Shown here: positions 27,988 to 36,947 of the stretch, piece after piece | How positions within the stretch are numbered: the stretch's first letter is position 1 | Layout: each line of letters begins with the position of its first letter | Assembly: GCA_038260305.1 (NCBI GenBank) | Contig: JBBSNY010000001.1 | Span: 372,001 to 436,000, forward strand | Source: CADCVQ01 sp038260305 | GTDB lineage: Bacteria; Actinomycetota; Thermoleophilia; Solirubrobacterales; Solirubrobacteraceae | DNA length: 64,000 bases | Direction: 5' to 3' | Made by a program: the position numbers and the translations under genes | The notes under the pieces: generated by a model | Databases searched by the model: none | Seen by the model: the letters and a program-made list of their open reading frames with translations, nothing else | What the model was told of the DNA's origin: nothing

Positions 27988-28314
27988 ATGCTGTTCTTCG
28001 TTCGATTCGACGTCACGCAGCCGGCGAACGTGGCCAACGACGACCTGATCGCGATCTGGATCCGCGAGGCGGAGGCGGCAATCGGGGCGATGGACGCCGG
28101 TGCCGTGCCGCACCTGTGGAAGGTCGCCGGGCAGCGGATCGTGCTCGGGGTGCTCGACGTGCCGACGGCCGAGGACGTCGATCGCGCGCTCGGCAGCCTG
28201 CCGATCATCCGCGAGATGGGGCCGGGGATGAAGACCGAGGCCTGGCCGATCTACGACTACCGCACGTTCGCGGCTGACCTCAACGCGGGCGCGCACGGGA
28301 CCGCCGCGAGCTGA
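27988..28314 (+). CDS. Muconolactone isomerase-like small protein
   Basis: 108 residues. The start MLFFVRFDV, the central VPHLWKVAGQRIVLGVLDV and SLPIIREM resemble the ferredoxin-like dimeric fold of muconolactone delta-isomerase. No beta-ketoadipate pathway genes are nearby, so the catalytic role is doubtful and a general fold-family name is safer. GGAGGTGGAG before the ATG at 27988 supports that start over GTG 27976. Confidence 0.6.
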   Translation: MLFFVRFDVTQPANVANDDLIAIWIREAEAAIGAMDAGAVPHLWKVAGQRIVLGVLDVPTAEDVDRALGSLPIIREMGPGMKTEAWPIYDYRTFAADLNAGAHGTAAS

Positions 28315-28387
28315 GCGCGGCACCGCGCGCTCCGGCGGCGGCGTCGTGCGGGCCCGCGGCAGGTTCGTGGCGTCGCTGGCCGCCGGG

Positions 28388-28801
28388 TCAGTCGTCGTGG
28401 CCGGGGCGGCCGCGGTCGCGCTTGCGCGCCGACGCGCGCCGCTTCGCGTCCAGCCGCCGCATGCGGGAGGCCTTCGTCGGCTTCGTCGGGCGCCGCGTGC
28501 GCGGGATCTCGAGCGCGCGCGCGAGCCGCTCGGCGAGGCGCTCGAGCGCGAGCGAGCGGTTACGGGCCTGACCGCGCGCGTCCTGCGCGACCGCGCGCAC
28601 GACCGGGCCGCAGCGCGCCGTGACGCGACGCTTCTGCGCCTCGTCGAGCGTCTGCGAAGCGTGGACGTCGAAGCTGGCCTCGATCCGCGACTCGGTCTTG
28701 TTCGCATGCTGGCCGCCCGGCCCCGAGGAGCGGCTTGCCAGCACGGTGACCTCGTCGAGCGGGATCGAGACGTCGCGATTGATCGCCAGCAGGTCGGGCA
28801 T
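28388..28801 (-). CDS. arfB: Ribosome-rescue peptidyl-tRNA hydrolase ArfB-like
   Basis: 137 residues. Release-factor-like domain with the catalytic GGQ motif (SSGPGGQHANKTESR, Q31), followed by a Lys/Arg-rich C-terminal tail (PTKASRMRRLDAKRRASARK) that in ArfB/YaeJ inserts into the mRNA channel of stalled ribosomes. It lacks a stop-codon-recognition domain, so it acts codon-independently. Length matches ArfB. The start could also be GTG at 28807. Confidence 0.88.
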   Translation of the reverse strand: MPDLLAINRDVSIPLDEVTVLASRSSGPGGQHANKTESRIEASFDVHASQTLDEAQKRRVTARCGPVVRAVAQDARGQARNRSLALERLAERLARALEIPRTRRPTKPTKASRMRRLDAKRRASARKRDRGRPGHDD

Positions 28802-28869
28802 CCTCACATCATGGCGTTCTCGATCGACCCGGCGGCCGACCCCGGCCGATCTGCGATCCTGGCGTCGTG

Positions 28870-29232
28870 ATGTCCCACGGGCTCACCCGACGGCTGCGCG
28901 CCACCGCGTTCGTCGCCCTGGCGGCGCTCGCCTGCGGGGCGATCGCGATCTTGAACGCGCGGCGTTCCGAGGCCGAGAGCGCGAGCCTGCCGCACGCCGT
29001 CAAGCTCGCGCGCGCCGATGCGGCCAAGCGCAAGCACGTGTCGGTGGCCAAGGTCCGCGTCGTCAAGGTCACCGCGAAGTCGTGGCCCGATAGCTGTCTC
29101 GGGCTCGCCAAGCCCGACCAGATGTGCGCGCAGGTCGTGACGAGGGGCTACCGGGCGACGTTCTCGGTGCGCGGCAAGCGGACCGTCTATCGCACCGATC
29201 GCAAGACGACGTTCCGCCGCGAGTCGGGCTGA
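28870..29232 (+). CDS. Small secreted protein, unknown function
   Basis: About 120 residues with an N-terminal signal or anchor helix (ATAFVALAALACGAIAIL). The mature part has a conserved-looking module WPDSCLGLAKPDQMCAQ followed by VTRGYRATFSVRGKRTVYRT, with two Cys likely forming a disulfide. The module occurs in other secreted actinobacterial and cyanobacterial proteins of unknown role (from memory, unverified). Divergent from arfB. Starts ATG 28870 or GTG 28867. Confidence 0.65.
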   Translation: MSHGLTRRLRATAFVALAALACGAIAILNARRSEAESASLPHAVKLARADAAKRKHVSVAKVRVVKVTAKSWPDSCLGLAKPDQMCAQVVTRGYRATFSVRGKRTVYRTDRKTTFRRESG

Positions 29233-29313
29233 GCCGGCCCGGCGCCCGCCCGAGCAGGTGGGGGCGCGCCGACATGGACCGCGCGCGCCCGACGTGCGGT
29301 TAGAGTCGCATCT

Positions 29314-30816
29314 ATGTCCGAGAACCTCGCGCTCAACCTGACGCGCACCGCCGAGGCGAACCCCGAAGCCATCGCCTGCAAGCTCGACGACGCGGCCTTC
29401 GACTACCGCCTGCTCGACAACGCGAGCGCGCGGATCGCCGGCATGCTCGCCAGCAAGTGCATCGGCGAGGGCGACCGCGTCGGGATCATGTTGCCCAACG
29501 TCCCGTACTTCCCGGCCGTCTACTACGCCATCCTGCGGCTCGGCGCGGTCGTCGTGCCGATGAACGTCCTGCTCAAGGGCCGCGAGGTCGCCTACTACCT
29601 CGAGGACTCCGGGGCGCAGCTGCTGTTCGCGTGGCACGGCTTCCTCGAGGCGGCCGAGCAGGGGGCCGAATCCGTCCCCGCCCGCCCCGTCGAGGTCATC
29701 TCCGTCGTGCCGGGGGAGTTCGAGGGACTGATCTTCGCGCACGACCCGCGCGGCGAGGTCGCCGAGCGCGCCGGCGACGACACCGCCGTGATCCTCTACA
29801 CGTCGGGGACGACCGGCAAGCCGAAGGGCGCCGAGCTCACGCACTGCAACCTGCGCCGCAACGTCGACATCGCCGTCGGGCTGTTCGACATCGACGTCGG
29901 CGACATCGTCTTCGGAGGGCTGCCGCTGTTTCACTCCTTCGGGCAGACCTGCACGATGAACGCCGCGGTCCGCGCCGGGGCCACGATCACGCTGCTGCCG
30001 CGCTTCGATCCCGGCAAGGCGCTTGAGATCCTCGAGCGCGACGCGTGCACGGTCTTCGAGGGCGTTCCGACGATGTACGGCGCGCTGCTGAACCACCCCG
30101 ACCGCGCGAAGTTCGACACCTCGAGCCTGCGCGTCTGCGCGTCGGGCGGGTCGTCGATGCCGGTCGAGGTCATGCGCGGCTTCGAGGAGGCGTTCGGCTG
30201 CAAGGTGCTCGAGGGCTACGGCCTGTCGGAGACCTCCCCCGTCGCCTCGTTCAACCACCCCGACCGCGAGCGCAAGCCCGGCTCGATCGGGACGCCGATC
30301 GCCGACACGGAGATGAAGCTCGTCGACGACGGCGGCGACGAGGTCGGGCCCGGCGAGATCGGCGAGATCCTCATCAGGGGCCACAACGTCATGAAGGGCT
30401 ACTGGGAGCGCCCCGAGGCGACCGCCGAGGCGATCGACGACGACGGCTGGTTTCGCAGCGGCGACATGGCGAAGATCGACGAGGACGGCTACTACTTCAT
30501 CGTCGACCGCAAGAAGGAGCTCATCATCCGCGGCGGCTACAACGTCTACCCGCGCGAGGTCGAGGAGGTGCTCTACGAGCACCCGGCCGTGCGCGAGGCC
30601 GCGGTCGTCGGGATGGCGCACGACGAGTGGGGCGAGGAGGTCGGCGCGGCCGTCGCGCTCAAGGACGGCGAGTCCGTCAGCGCCGAGGAGCTGCAGGCGT
30701 TCGTCAAGGAGCAGGTCGCGAACTACAAGTACCCACGCCGGATCTGGTTCGTCGACGAGCTGCCGAAGGGGCCGACGGGCAAGATCCTCAAACGCGAGAT
30801 CTCGCCCCCGGACTGA
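29314..30816 (+). CDS. Long-chain fatty acid-CoA ligase-like enzyme
   Basis: 500-residue ANL-superfamily adenylating enzyme. Motifs: P-loop YTSGTTGKPKGAEL, GYGLSETSP, the Asp of WFRSGDMAKID, and the C-terminal hinge DRKKELIIRGGYNVYPREVE with the catalytic Lys in GPTGKILKRE. It activates an acyl chain to acyl-AMP and then acyl-CoA. Closest in pattern to FadD/long-chain acyl-CoA synthetases. Stands 79 bp ahead of the disulfide oxidoreductase gene, same strand. Confidence 0.9.
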   Translation: MSENLALNLTRTAEANPEAIACKLDDAAFDYRLLDNASARIAGMLASKCIGEGDRVGIMLPNVPYFPAVYYAILRLGAVVVPMNVLLKGREVAYYLEDSGAQLLFAWHGFLEAAEQGAESVPARPVEVISVVPGEFEGLIFAHDPRGEVAERAGDDTAVILYTSGTTGKPKGAELTHCNLRRNVDIAVGLFDIDVGDIVFGGLPLFHSFGQTCTMNAAVRAGATITLLPRFDPGKALEILERDACTVFEGVPTMYGALLNHPDRAKFDTSSLRVCASGGSSMPVEVMRGFEEAFGCKVLEGYGLSETSPVASFNHPDRERKPGSIGTPIADTEMKLVDDGGDEVGPGEIGEILIRGHNVMKGYWERPEATAEAIDDDGWFRSGDMAKIDEDGYYFIVDRKKELIIRGGYNVYPREVEEVLYEHPAVREAAVVGMAHDEWGEEVGAAVALKDGESVSAEELQAFVKEQVANYKYPRRIWFVDELPKGPTGKILKREISPPD

Positions 30817-30895
30817 TGATGGTTTCGCCGTCCGGTCACAGAACCCGGCCGACTCGCAAAGGCGGCGACGCCCAAGGGGCGATCCGCCGGAACCC

Positions 30896-32308
30896 GTGAC
30901 CTCCCGGCCACGTCCCAAGTACGACCTGATCGTCGTCGGAATGGGCTCGGCGGGGATGACGGCCGCCGAGTTCGCGCCCAAGCTCGGGATCAAGGTCGCG
31001 TGCGTCGAGAGCGGTCGCGTCGGCGGCGACTGCCTGTGGACCGGCTGCGTGCCGTCGAAGGCGCTGCTGGCGTCCGCGAAGGCGGCGCACACGATGCGCC
31101 ACGCCGATGCCTACGGGCTGACCGCCGTCGAGCCGGTCATCGACACGAGACGCGTGTGGGATCGCATCCACGCGATCCAGCAGCAGGTCGCATCGAGCGA
31201 CGACGACCCCGAGCGCTTCCGCGCCGAGGGCGTCGACGTGCTGCTCGGCGCCGCGCGGCTGACCTCGCCGACAACGGTCTCGGTCGAAGACGACGAGCAT
31301 GAGGCGCGCTTCATCCTGCTCGCGACCGGCAGCCGCCCGGCGACGCCGCCGATCGACGGCCTCGCGGAGGCGGGCTACCTGACAAGCGAGCGGATCTTCG
31401 AGCTCGATCGTGCGCCGACGAGCCTCGTCATGATCGGCGCCGGGCCGATCGCGATCGAGCTCGCACAGGGTCTGACGCGGCTCGGCGTGCCGGTGACGGT
31501 GCTGCAGAAGGGGCCCGGCGTGCTGACGCGTGAGGAGCCCGCGCTGGCGGCGCGCCTGCTCGCGAAGCTGCGCGCCGAGGGCGTCGACATCCAGGTCGAC
31601 GTCGACATCGAGCGCGTGTCGGTCGGCGAGGACGGCGCGAAGACCGTCCATGCCGGCGAGCGCTCGTGGACGGCGGCGGAGATCTTCGTCGGCACGGGAC
31701 GCACGCCGAACGTCGAGGGGCTCGGGCTCGAGGAGGTCGGCGTCAAGGTGGGACGGCGCGGCATCGAGGTCGACGACAGGATGCGCACGAGCGTGAAGTC
31801 GATCTACGCGGCCGGCGACGTCGCCGGGCGCTTCCTCTTCACCCACTCCGCCGGCTACGAGGCCGCGCGCGCGGTGCGCAACATGTTCCTGCCGTCGTCC
31901 ACCGGCGGCGACTACCTCGTGCCGTGGTGCACGTTCACCGATCCCGAGCTCGCCCATGCCGGCCTGACCGAGGCGCAGGCGCGCGCCGAGCACGGCGACG
32001 ACGCCGTCGCAGTCTGGCGCCAGGACCTGTCGCACTCCGACCGCGTCCGCGCCGACTCCGCCGCCGAAGGCGAGATCCGGATCGTCACCGCGAAGGGCCG
32101 CATCGTCGGGGCGCACGCGCTCGCGCCGAGCGCCGGCGAGCTCATCGGCGAGCTTGCGCTCGCGATCGACCAGAAGCTCAAGCTCGCCGAGCTGGCGAGC
32201 GTCGTCCACGTCTACCCGACGATCGCACTGGCGATCCAGCAGATCGCGGGAGAGGCGGCGTACGCGTCCGCCGAGAAGCTGTCGTGGCTCGTGCGCTCGA
32301 AGGCCTGA
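30896..32308 (+). CDS. FAD-dependent pyridine nucleotide-disulfide oxidoreductase
   Basis: 470 residues. FAD-binding GMGSAGMTAAE, redox cysteines GGDCLWTGCVPSK (C46, C51), NAD(P)-binding GAGPIAIELAQGL, second FAD motif IYAAGDVAG, and a C-terminal dimerisation domain. It resembles mercuric reductase/dihydrolipoamide dehydrogenase relatives. The C-terminal HVYPTIALAI lacks the His-Glu dyad of true lipoamide dehydrogenase and there is no C-terminal vicinal Cys pair of MerA. Substrate therefore unknown. Starts at GTG 30896. Confidence 0.85.
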   Translation: MTSRPRPKYDLIVVGMGSAGMTAAEFAPKLGIKVACVESGRVGGDCLWTGCVPSKALLASAKAAHTMRHADAYGLTAVEPVIDTRRVWDRIHAIQQQVASSDDDPERFRAEGVDVLLGAARLTSPTTVSVEDDEHEARFILLATGSRPATPPIDGLAEAGYLTSERIFELDRAPTSLVMIGAGPIAIELAQGLTRLGVPVTVLQKGPGVLTREEPALAARLLAKLRAEGVDIQVDVDIERVSVGEDGAKTVHAGERSWTAAEIFVGTGRTPNVEGLGLEEVGVKVGRRGIEVDDRMRTSVKSIYAAGDVAGRFLFTHSAGYEAARAVRNMFLPSSTGGDYLVPWCTFTDPELAHAGLTEAQARAEHGDDAVAVWRQDLSHSDRVRADSAAEGEIRIVTAKGRIVGAHALAPSAGELIGELALAIDQKLKLAELASVVHVYPTIALAIQQIAGEAAYASAEKLSWLVRSKA

Positions 32309-32351
32309 GCGATATGCCGCAGCGGGGAGCGTCCTCGTGGATACTCGCCTC

Positions 32352-34043
32352 ATGCGCGCCATCGGGCAGTCCGCCGGGGTCTCGGTCAAGGCGTACGCCG
32401 GCACGTCGGGCGTCATCGTCGCCTTCGACGTCGCAGCGGCGCAGCGCGCCGGCCTGCTCGGCTTCGCGATCGAGCGCACGGGCGGCAACCGACCGCACAA
32501 GTGGCTCGGCGGCGGGCTGAACTTCCCCGGGATCGAGCGCGCGGCGGGCGACTTCCCGACGAGTGACCGGGCGCCGCTGCAGAAGTTCCGCTGGTCGGAC
32601 TACACGGTCTTCCCGGACACGACGTACACGTACACCGTGCACCCGGTCTACGGCGCGCCCGGCAAGCTGCGCATCGAGTCCGGGCCGTCGGTGACGGTCA
32701 TGACGTCGAGCATCACGCGTGGCGATCACCGCGTCGTGTTCAACCGCGCGGCCGCCGCCAGCCAGGCGTTCTCGCGCGAGTTCCCTGAGGTCCAGATCGC
32801 GATCGACGCGGCGCGCAAGGCCAAGCAGCCGCCTCCGCCGCTGCCGGCGAACGTCCGGGCGTGGCTGAGCCGCGGCGCGCTCGAGCAGATCACGAGCTTC
32901 TGCGCGCGGGCGCTGGACCCCACGTGGGCGCTGGACATCGCGATCTACGAGTACGAGCTGCAGGAGATCCGCGACGCGATCGACGCCGCGCGCGACCGCG
33001 GCGCGGCGGTGCGGATCGTCTATCACGCCAAGCCCGACGATCCGCAGACACTGATCAACGAGGAGAACGTCGCCGGCTGGCCGACCGCGCAGAAGCACGC
33101 GCGCGTGACGAGCCGCATCTGCCACGACAAGTTCATCGTGCTCAGTCGCGTCCACGAGCAGGCGCTGACGCCGACCGCGGTCCTCTGCGGCTCGACGAAC
33201 TTCACCGAGAACGGCGTCTACCGGCAGGCGAACGTCGTCCACACCGCCGACCGTCCCGAGCTCGCCGCGAAGTACCTGCAGCTCTTCGAGGTCCTGTTCG
33301 GCGGCGCGAACCCGGCCGCCACGAAGAAGTGGATCAACGTCAACAACCCGCTGTCGTCGGATGCGCCGATCGTCGCCGGCTTCTCACCGCGCTCAGGCGA
33401 GGTCGACCTCGACCTGTTCGCGGCCGAGATCCGCGGCGCGGCGCGCGACGTGCTGTTCTGCACGGCCTTCGACCTCAACGCCCGCATCCTCGAGGCGCTC
33501 AAGGGCGAGCCGCACGACGCGATCCTGCGCTTCGGGCTGCAGAACTCGCCCGACACGATCACCGGCATCCACCGCGACCGCACGGCGGACTTCGTCGCGA
33601 CGGCGATGCTCAACGACGGCCTGGAGGGCTTCCTCAGGGAGACGACGGCGGGGCAGAAGGGGAACATCCTCATCCACACGAAGCTCGTCGTCATCGACTT
33701 CACCTCCGACGCACCGACCGTCATGAGCGGATCGCACAACCTGTCCGCCAGCGCGTCAGGCGGCAACGACGAGAACTTCCTCATCATCCGCGGCGCCGTC
33801 GAGGTCGCCGACTGCTACGGCGTCGAGCTCATGCGCCTCTACGACCACTACCGCTTCCGCTGGCACCAGAGCCCGCGCTCGAGGAAGAGCGGCGATCAGG
33901 AGCCCGCGGCGCCCGCGGACCCGACGTGGCCCGAGGGCACGCTGGCCCCGGACGACCGCTGGACGAAGCCGTACTTCGAGGACGGCACGCTCGAGAGCGC
34001 CGATCGCACGCGCTTCGCGGCGCCGCTCGGGACCGGGCCGTAG
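32352..34043 (+). CDS. Phospholipase D-like protein, atypical first HKD motif
   Basis: 563 residues. The N-terminal 180 residues are beta-rich and unrecognised. The rest has two PLD-type half sites. The second (residues about 442-470) is canonical: HTKLVVID then SGSHNLSASASGG. The first (258-275) reads HDKFIVLS then GSTNFTENG, with Ser265 where the HxKxxxxD motif has Asp. The paired His/Lys are intact, so phosphodiesterase chemistry remains possible. No signal peptide; cytoplasmic or released by lysis. Upstream frame beyond ATG 32352 has no coding character. Confidence 0.8.
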   Translation: MRAIGQSAGVSVKAYAGTSGVIVAFDVAAAQRAGLLGFAIERTGGNRPHKWLGGGLNFPGIERAAGDFPTSDRAPLQKFRWSDYTVFPDTTYTYTVHPVYGAPGKLRIESGPSVTVMTSSITRGDHRVVFNRAAAASQAFSREFPEVQIAIDAARKAKQPPPPLPANVRAWLSRGALEQITSFCARALDPTWALDIAIYEYELQEIRDAIDAARDRGAAVRIVYHAKPDDPQTLINEENVAGWPTAQKHARVTSRICHDKFIVLSRVHEQALTPTAVLCGSTNFTENGVYRQANVVHTADRPELAAKYLQLFEVLFGGANPAATKKWINVNNPLSSDAPIVAGFSPRSGEVDLDLFAAEIRGAARDVLFCTAFDLNARILEALKGEPHDAILRFGLQNSPDTITGIHRDRTADFVATAMLNDGLEGFLRETTAGQKGNILIHTKLVVIDFTSDAPTVMSGSHNLSASASGGNDENFLIIRGAVEVADCYGVELMRLYDHYRFRWHQSPRSRKSGDQEPAAPADPTWPEGTLAPDDRWTKPYFEDGTLESADRTRFAAPLGTGP

Positions 34044-34052
34044 CGGGGACTC

Positions 34053-35195
34053 CTACAAGCCGGGCGGGTGGCGGGCGACGAAGCCGGCGTTCGTGCGCAG
34101 CTCGCGCGACCAGCGCGTGCCGCCACTGGACAGCGCCGACGTGTCGAAGCGCCAGCCGGCAACGACCATGTAGGCGTGGCCCAGGTTTGCGTAGACGGTG
34201 ATCCACTTGCCCGGCCCCGCCTCGCCCCAGCTCATGAACGGCCCGGAGGCCATCGGCGAGGAGACGAGGCCGGCGGCGGCGAGCGCGTAGCTGATCGAGC
34301 CCGAGCAGTCATAGGCGGTGTCCTTGAAGCCGGCGTGGCCGCCCCCGTAGAGGTAGGGCAGGCCGGCGATCGCGTTGCCGGCGGCGATGACGAGGCCGAC
34401 GGCAACCGGCGCGCCCGGCGGCGGCTGGGCGGTCCCGCCGGGGTTCGTCGCGATGCCGGCGCGGGCCGTGCGCGCGAGGCGCTTGCGCAGGGCCGCGATC
34501 TCGTCGGCGATCTGGCGCAGCTCGCCGCGCTTGGCGTCGCGACCGGCGAGGCGGCGCTGCTGCTCGCTCAACAGCGCCGTCTGCAGTGCTTGCGCGTGCT
34601 CGCGGCGCTGCTCGAGCACGCCGGCGATGCGCAGGCCGCGCTGCTGCATCGTCGCGAGCTTGTTCGCCTGCTTGGTGACCTCGCCACGCGCGGCGCGGGC
34701 GCCGCTCATGATCCGCGCGTTCTGGTTGCCGATCCGCTTGAGGAAGTCCGCCTTCTCGAGCAGATCCTCGAAGCCCTTCGCCTCGATGACGACGGAGACG
34801 ATGTCCGGCGCGGGGTTGCGGTAGGCGGTCACGAGGTTCGCGCGCAGCGCGTCGGTCGCCTGATGCTGGCGGGCGACGAGGCGCGTCAGGCGATCACGCG
34901 CCTTCGTCAGCACGCCCTCGATGCGGTCAAGCTCGGCCTGCTGGGTGTTGACGTCCGCCTGCACGGCTGCCAGACGCCGCTGGGCGGCGGCGAGGCCCGC
35001 CGACGAGGCGCGGATCCTCGCCGTCTCGGCCGCGACCGCCGAGCGCAGCTGCTCGACGCGGCTCGAGCGCGACTGGATGCGGCTGTTGAGGTCCGCGCCG
35101 GCCGGCCCGGCGGTGGCGAGGATCGCGGCGGTCGCGGCGGCGCACAGCGCCCGCGCGCAGAGCAGGAGGAGGCGGCGAAGGGGAAGAATCGTCAT
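34053..35195 (-). CDS. Secreted coiled-coil NlpC/P60-type wall hydrolase
   Basis: About 380 residues. Signal peptide (RRLLLLCARALCAAATAAI), then a long coiled coil (about residues 30-240, RIQSRSSRVEQLRSAVAAET and similar heptads) as in PcsB/RipA-type hydrolases controlled by FtsEX. The C-terminal NlpC/P60-like domain has catalytic Cys in YDCSGSISYAL and His in LGHAYMVVAG. Its catalytic domain closely resembles the riboswitch-controlled enzyme at 24.7 kb. ATG at 35195 puts the signal peptide first. No riboswitch was seen here. Confidence 0.87.
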   Translation of the reverse strand: MTILPLRRLLLLCARALCAAATAAILATAGPAGADLNSRIQSRSSRVEQLRSAVAAETARIRASSAGLAAAQRRLAAVQADVNTQQAELDRIEGVLTKARDRLTRLVARQHQATDALRANLVTAYRNPAPDIVSVVIEAKGFEDLLEKADFLKRIGNQNARIMSGARAARGEVTKQANKLATMQQRGLRIAGVLEQRREHAQALQTALLSEQQRRLAGRDAKRGELRQIADEIAALRKRLARTARAGIATNPGGTAQPPPGAPVAVGLVIAAGNAIAGLPYLYGGGHAGFKDTAYDCSGSISYALAAAGLVSSPMASGPFMSWGEAGPGKWITVYANLGHAYMVVAGWRFDTSALSSGGTRWSRELRTNAGFVARHPPGL

Positions 35196-35336
35196 CGGCG
35201 GCGCGTGTCGCGGGCGCGGGCAGCACGATGGCACCCCCGCCCCGACGGCGAGCCGGCGACGCTAGCAGCGGGCATCGCTGATCGATGACAAACGCCTGCT
35301 CCTGCACGGAATCGTGCAGGGGGTAGCGTGGCGTGC

Positions 35337-36890
35337 ATGAACGACGCGTCGGCGGAGGGGGTGTGTCGATCTGGAGGTCCTATGCGCCCTCAGATCGACA
35401 AACCCCTCGGCCGCGTGTGGCTCGGGATCGACATCGGGACGCAGAGCGCGCGCGTCTACGCGGTGTCGTCGGACGGAGAGGTCGTCGGGAGCGGCGCGGT
35501 CGCGCTACGCAGCCGGCGCGACGGCGATCGCCACGAGCAGGACGCGCACACCTGGTGGCCGGCCGTCGCGGCCGCGGGGCGGGCGGCGCTTGACGGCGTC
35601 GACCCGGCGCGCGTGCGCGGCCTCGCGACGTGCGCGACCTCCGGGACGATCCTGCTCGTCGACGGCGCCGGAGCGCCACTGACACCCGCGCTGATGTACG
35701 ACGACGCCCGCGCCGTGTCACAGGCGGCGGCGATCGACGCCGGCGGCGCGTTCGAGCACCGCATGTCGCCGTCGTGGGCGCTGCCGAAGCTGCGCTGGCT
35801 GCTCGAGCAGCGGCCCGAGCTCGCACGCGGTGCGCGCGCCGCGCACCAGGCCGACGTCGTCACGCGCGCGCTCGTCGGGCACGAGGTCCCGTCGGACTCA
35901 AGCCACGCCCTCAAGACGGGCTACGACCAGCAGCAGGAAGCGTGGCCGCAGCGATTGCTCGACGACCCCGCGCCGACGGGGCGCAGGGCGGGACCGGCCG
36001 CGGAGGTACTCGGAGAGCTGTTGCCGGAGGTCGTGCGCAGCGGGACGCGGCTCGGCGAGGTCTGTGCGGCGGCCGCCGAGGCGTCCTCGATCCCCGCCGG
36101 GACGCCGGTGTACGCCGGGATGAGCGACAGCTGCGCGGCGCAGTTCGCGGCCGGTGCGCTGCGCGAGGGCGACTGGAACTCCGTGCTCGGCACGACGCTC
36201 GTGCTCAAGGGCATGAGCGCACACCGTGTGCGCGATCGGAGCGGGGTCCTCTACTGCCACCGCGCGCCCGACGGCAGCTGGCTGCCCGGCGGCGGGTCGA
36301 GCTGCGGCGCCGGCGTGCTGAGCACGCACTTCCCGGGTCGCGACCTCGACGAGCTCGGCCGCCGCGCCGACGCCTTCGAGGACACGGACGTGCTCGCCTA
36401 CCCGCTCGTCTCGCCCGGGGAGCGCTTCCCGTTCACGGCGCCCTCGGCCGAGGCGTTCGTCGTCGGCGAGCCCGCGGGCGAGGCCGAGCACTTCGCCGCG
36501 CTCCTGCTCGGCGTCGCGCTCGTCGAGCGGCTGTGCTTCGACTACGTCGACCTGCTCGGGGCGCCGACGGGCGGCGCGCTGACGCTGACCGGGGGGGCGA
36601 CCCGCAGCCGCCGCTGGTGTCAGCTGCGCGCGGACGTCCTCAGCCGTCCCGTGCGCCTCGTCGAGCAGCCGGAGGCGGCGGTCGGGATGGCGGTCCTGGC
36701 GGCGTCGGCGGACGGGGAGGGCCCGAGCGCCGCCGACGCGATGGTGAGAACGCGCGAGGTCATCGAGCCGCGCAGCGAGCGCGCCGCGCCGCTGACCGCA
36801 TCGTACCTGCGGCTCGTCGACGAGCTGCAGCGGCGCGGCTGGCTCGGCGCGCCGCTCGCCGACCATGCGCGGGCTCGCAGCCGAGGCTGA
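35337..36890 (+). CDS. FGGY-family carbohydrate kinase
   Basis: About 517 residues. Two actin-like ATPase domains: phosphate-binding GIDIGTQSARVYAV at the start, and the second-domain motif LTLTGGATRSRRWCQLRADV. Catalytic Asp is likely the one in YAGMSDSCAAQF. The overall pattern fits the ribulokinase/xylulokinase group, but the sugar cannot be named. Starts ATG 35337, or 35382 where homology begins (MRPQIDKPLGR). No transporter or sugar-pathway gene is adjacent. Confidence 0.82.
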   Translation: MNDASAEGVCRSGGPMRPQIDKPLGRVWLGIDIGTQSARVYAVSSDGEVVGSGAVALRSRRDGDRHEQDAHTWWPAVAAAGRAALDGVDPARVRGLATCATSGTILLVDGAGAPLTPALMYDDARAVSQAAAIDAGGAFEHRMSPSWALPKLRWLLEQRPELARGARAAHQADVVTRALVGHEVPSDSSHALKTGYDQQQEAWPQRLLDDPAPTGRRAGPAAEVLGELLPEVVRSGTRLGEVCAAAAEASSIPAGTPVYAGMSDSCAAQFAAGALREGDWNSVLGTTLVLKGMSAHRVRDRSGVLYCHRAPDGSWLPGGGSSCGAGVLSTHFPGRDLDELGRRADAFEDTDVLAYPLVSPGERFPFTAPSAEAFVVGEPAGEAEHFAALLLGVALVERLCFDYVDLLGAPTGGALTLTGGATRSRRWCQLRADVLSRPVRLVEQPEAAVGMAVLAASADGEGPSAADAMVRTREVIEPRSERAAPLTASYLRLVDELQRRGWLGAPLADHARARSRG

Positions 36891-36947
36891 CGGTGGCTGG
36901 GATTGCGGTCGAGTTGGCATCGCGGCGCTGATAGCGTCCGCACGGCG

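Noticed and set aside
30896..32308. Annotation as mercuric reductase or lipoamide dehydrogenase
   Set aside because: The C-terminal His-Glu dyad and the vicinal cysteines of those enzymes are not visible; only the broad family name is safe.
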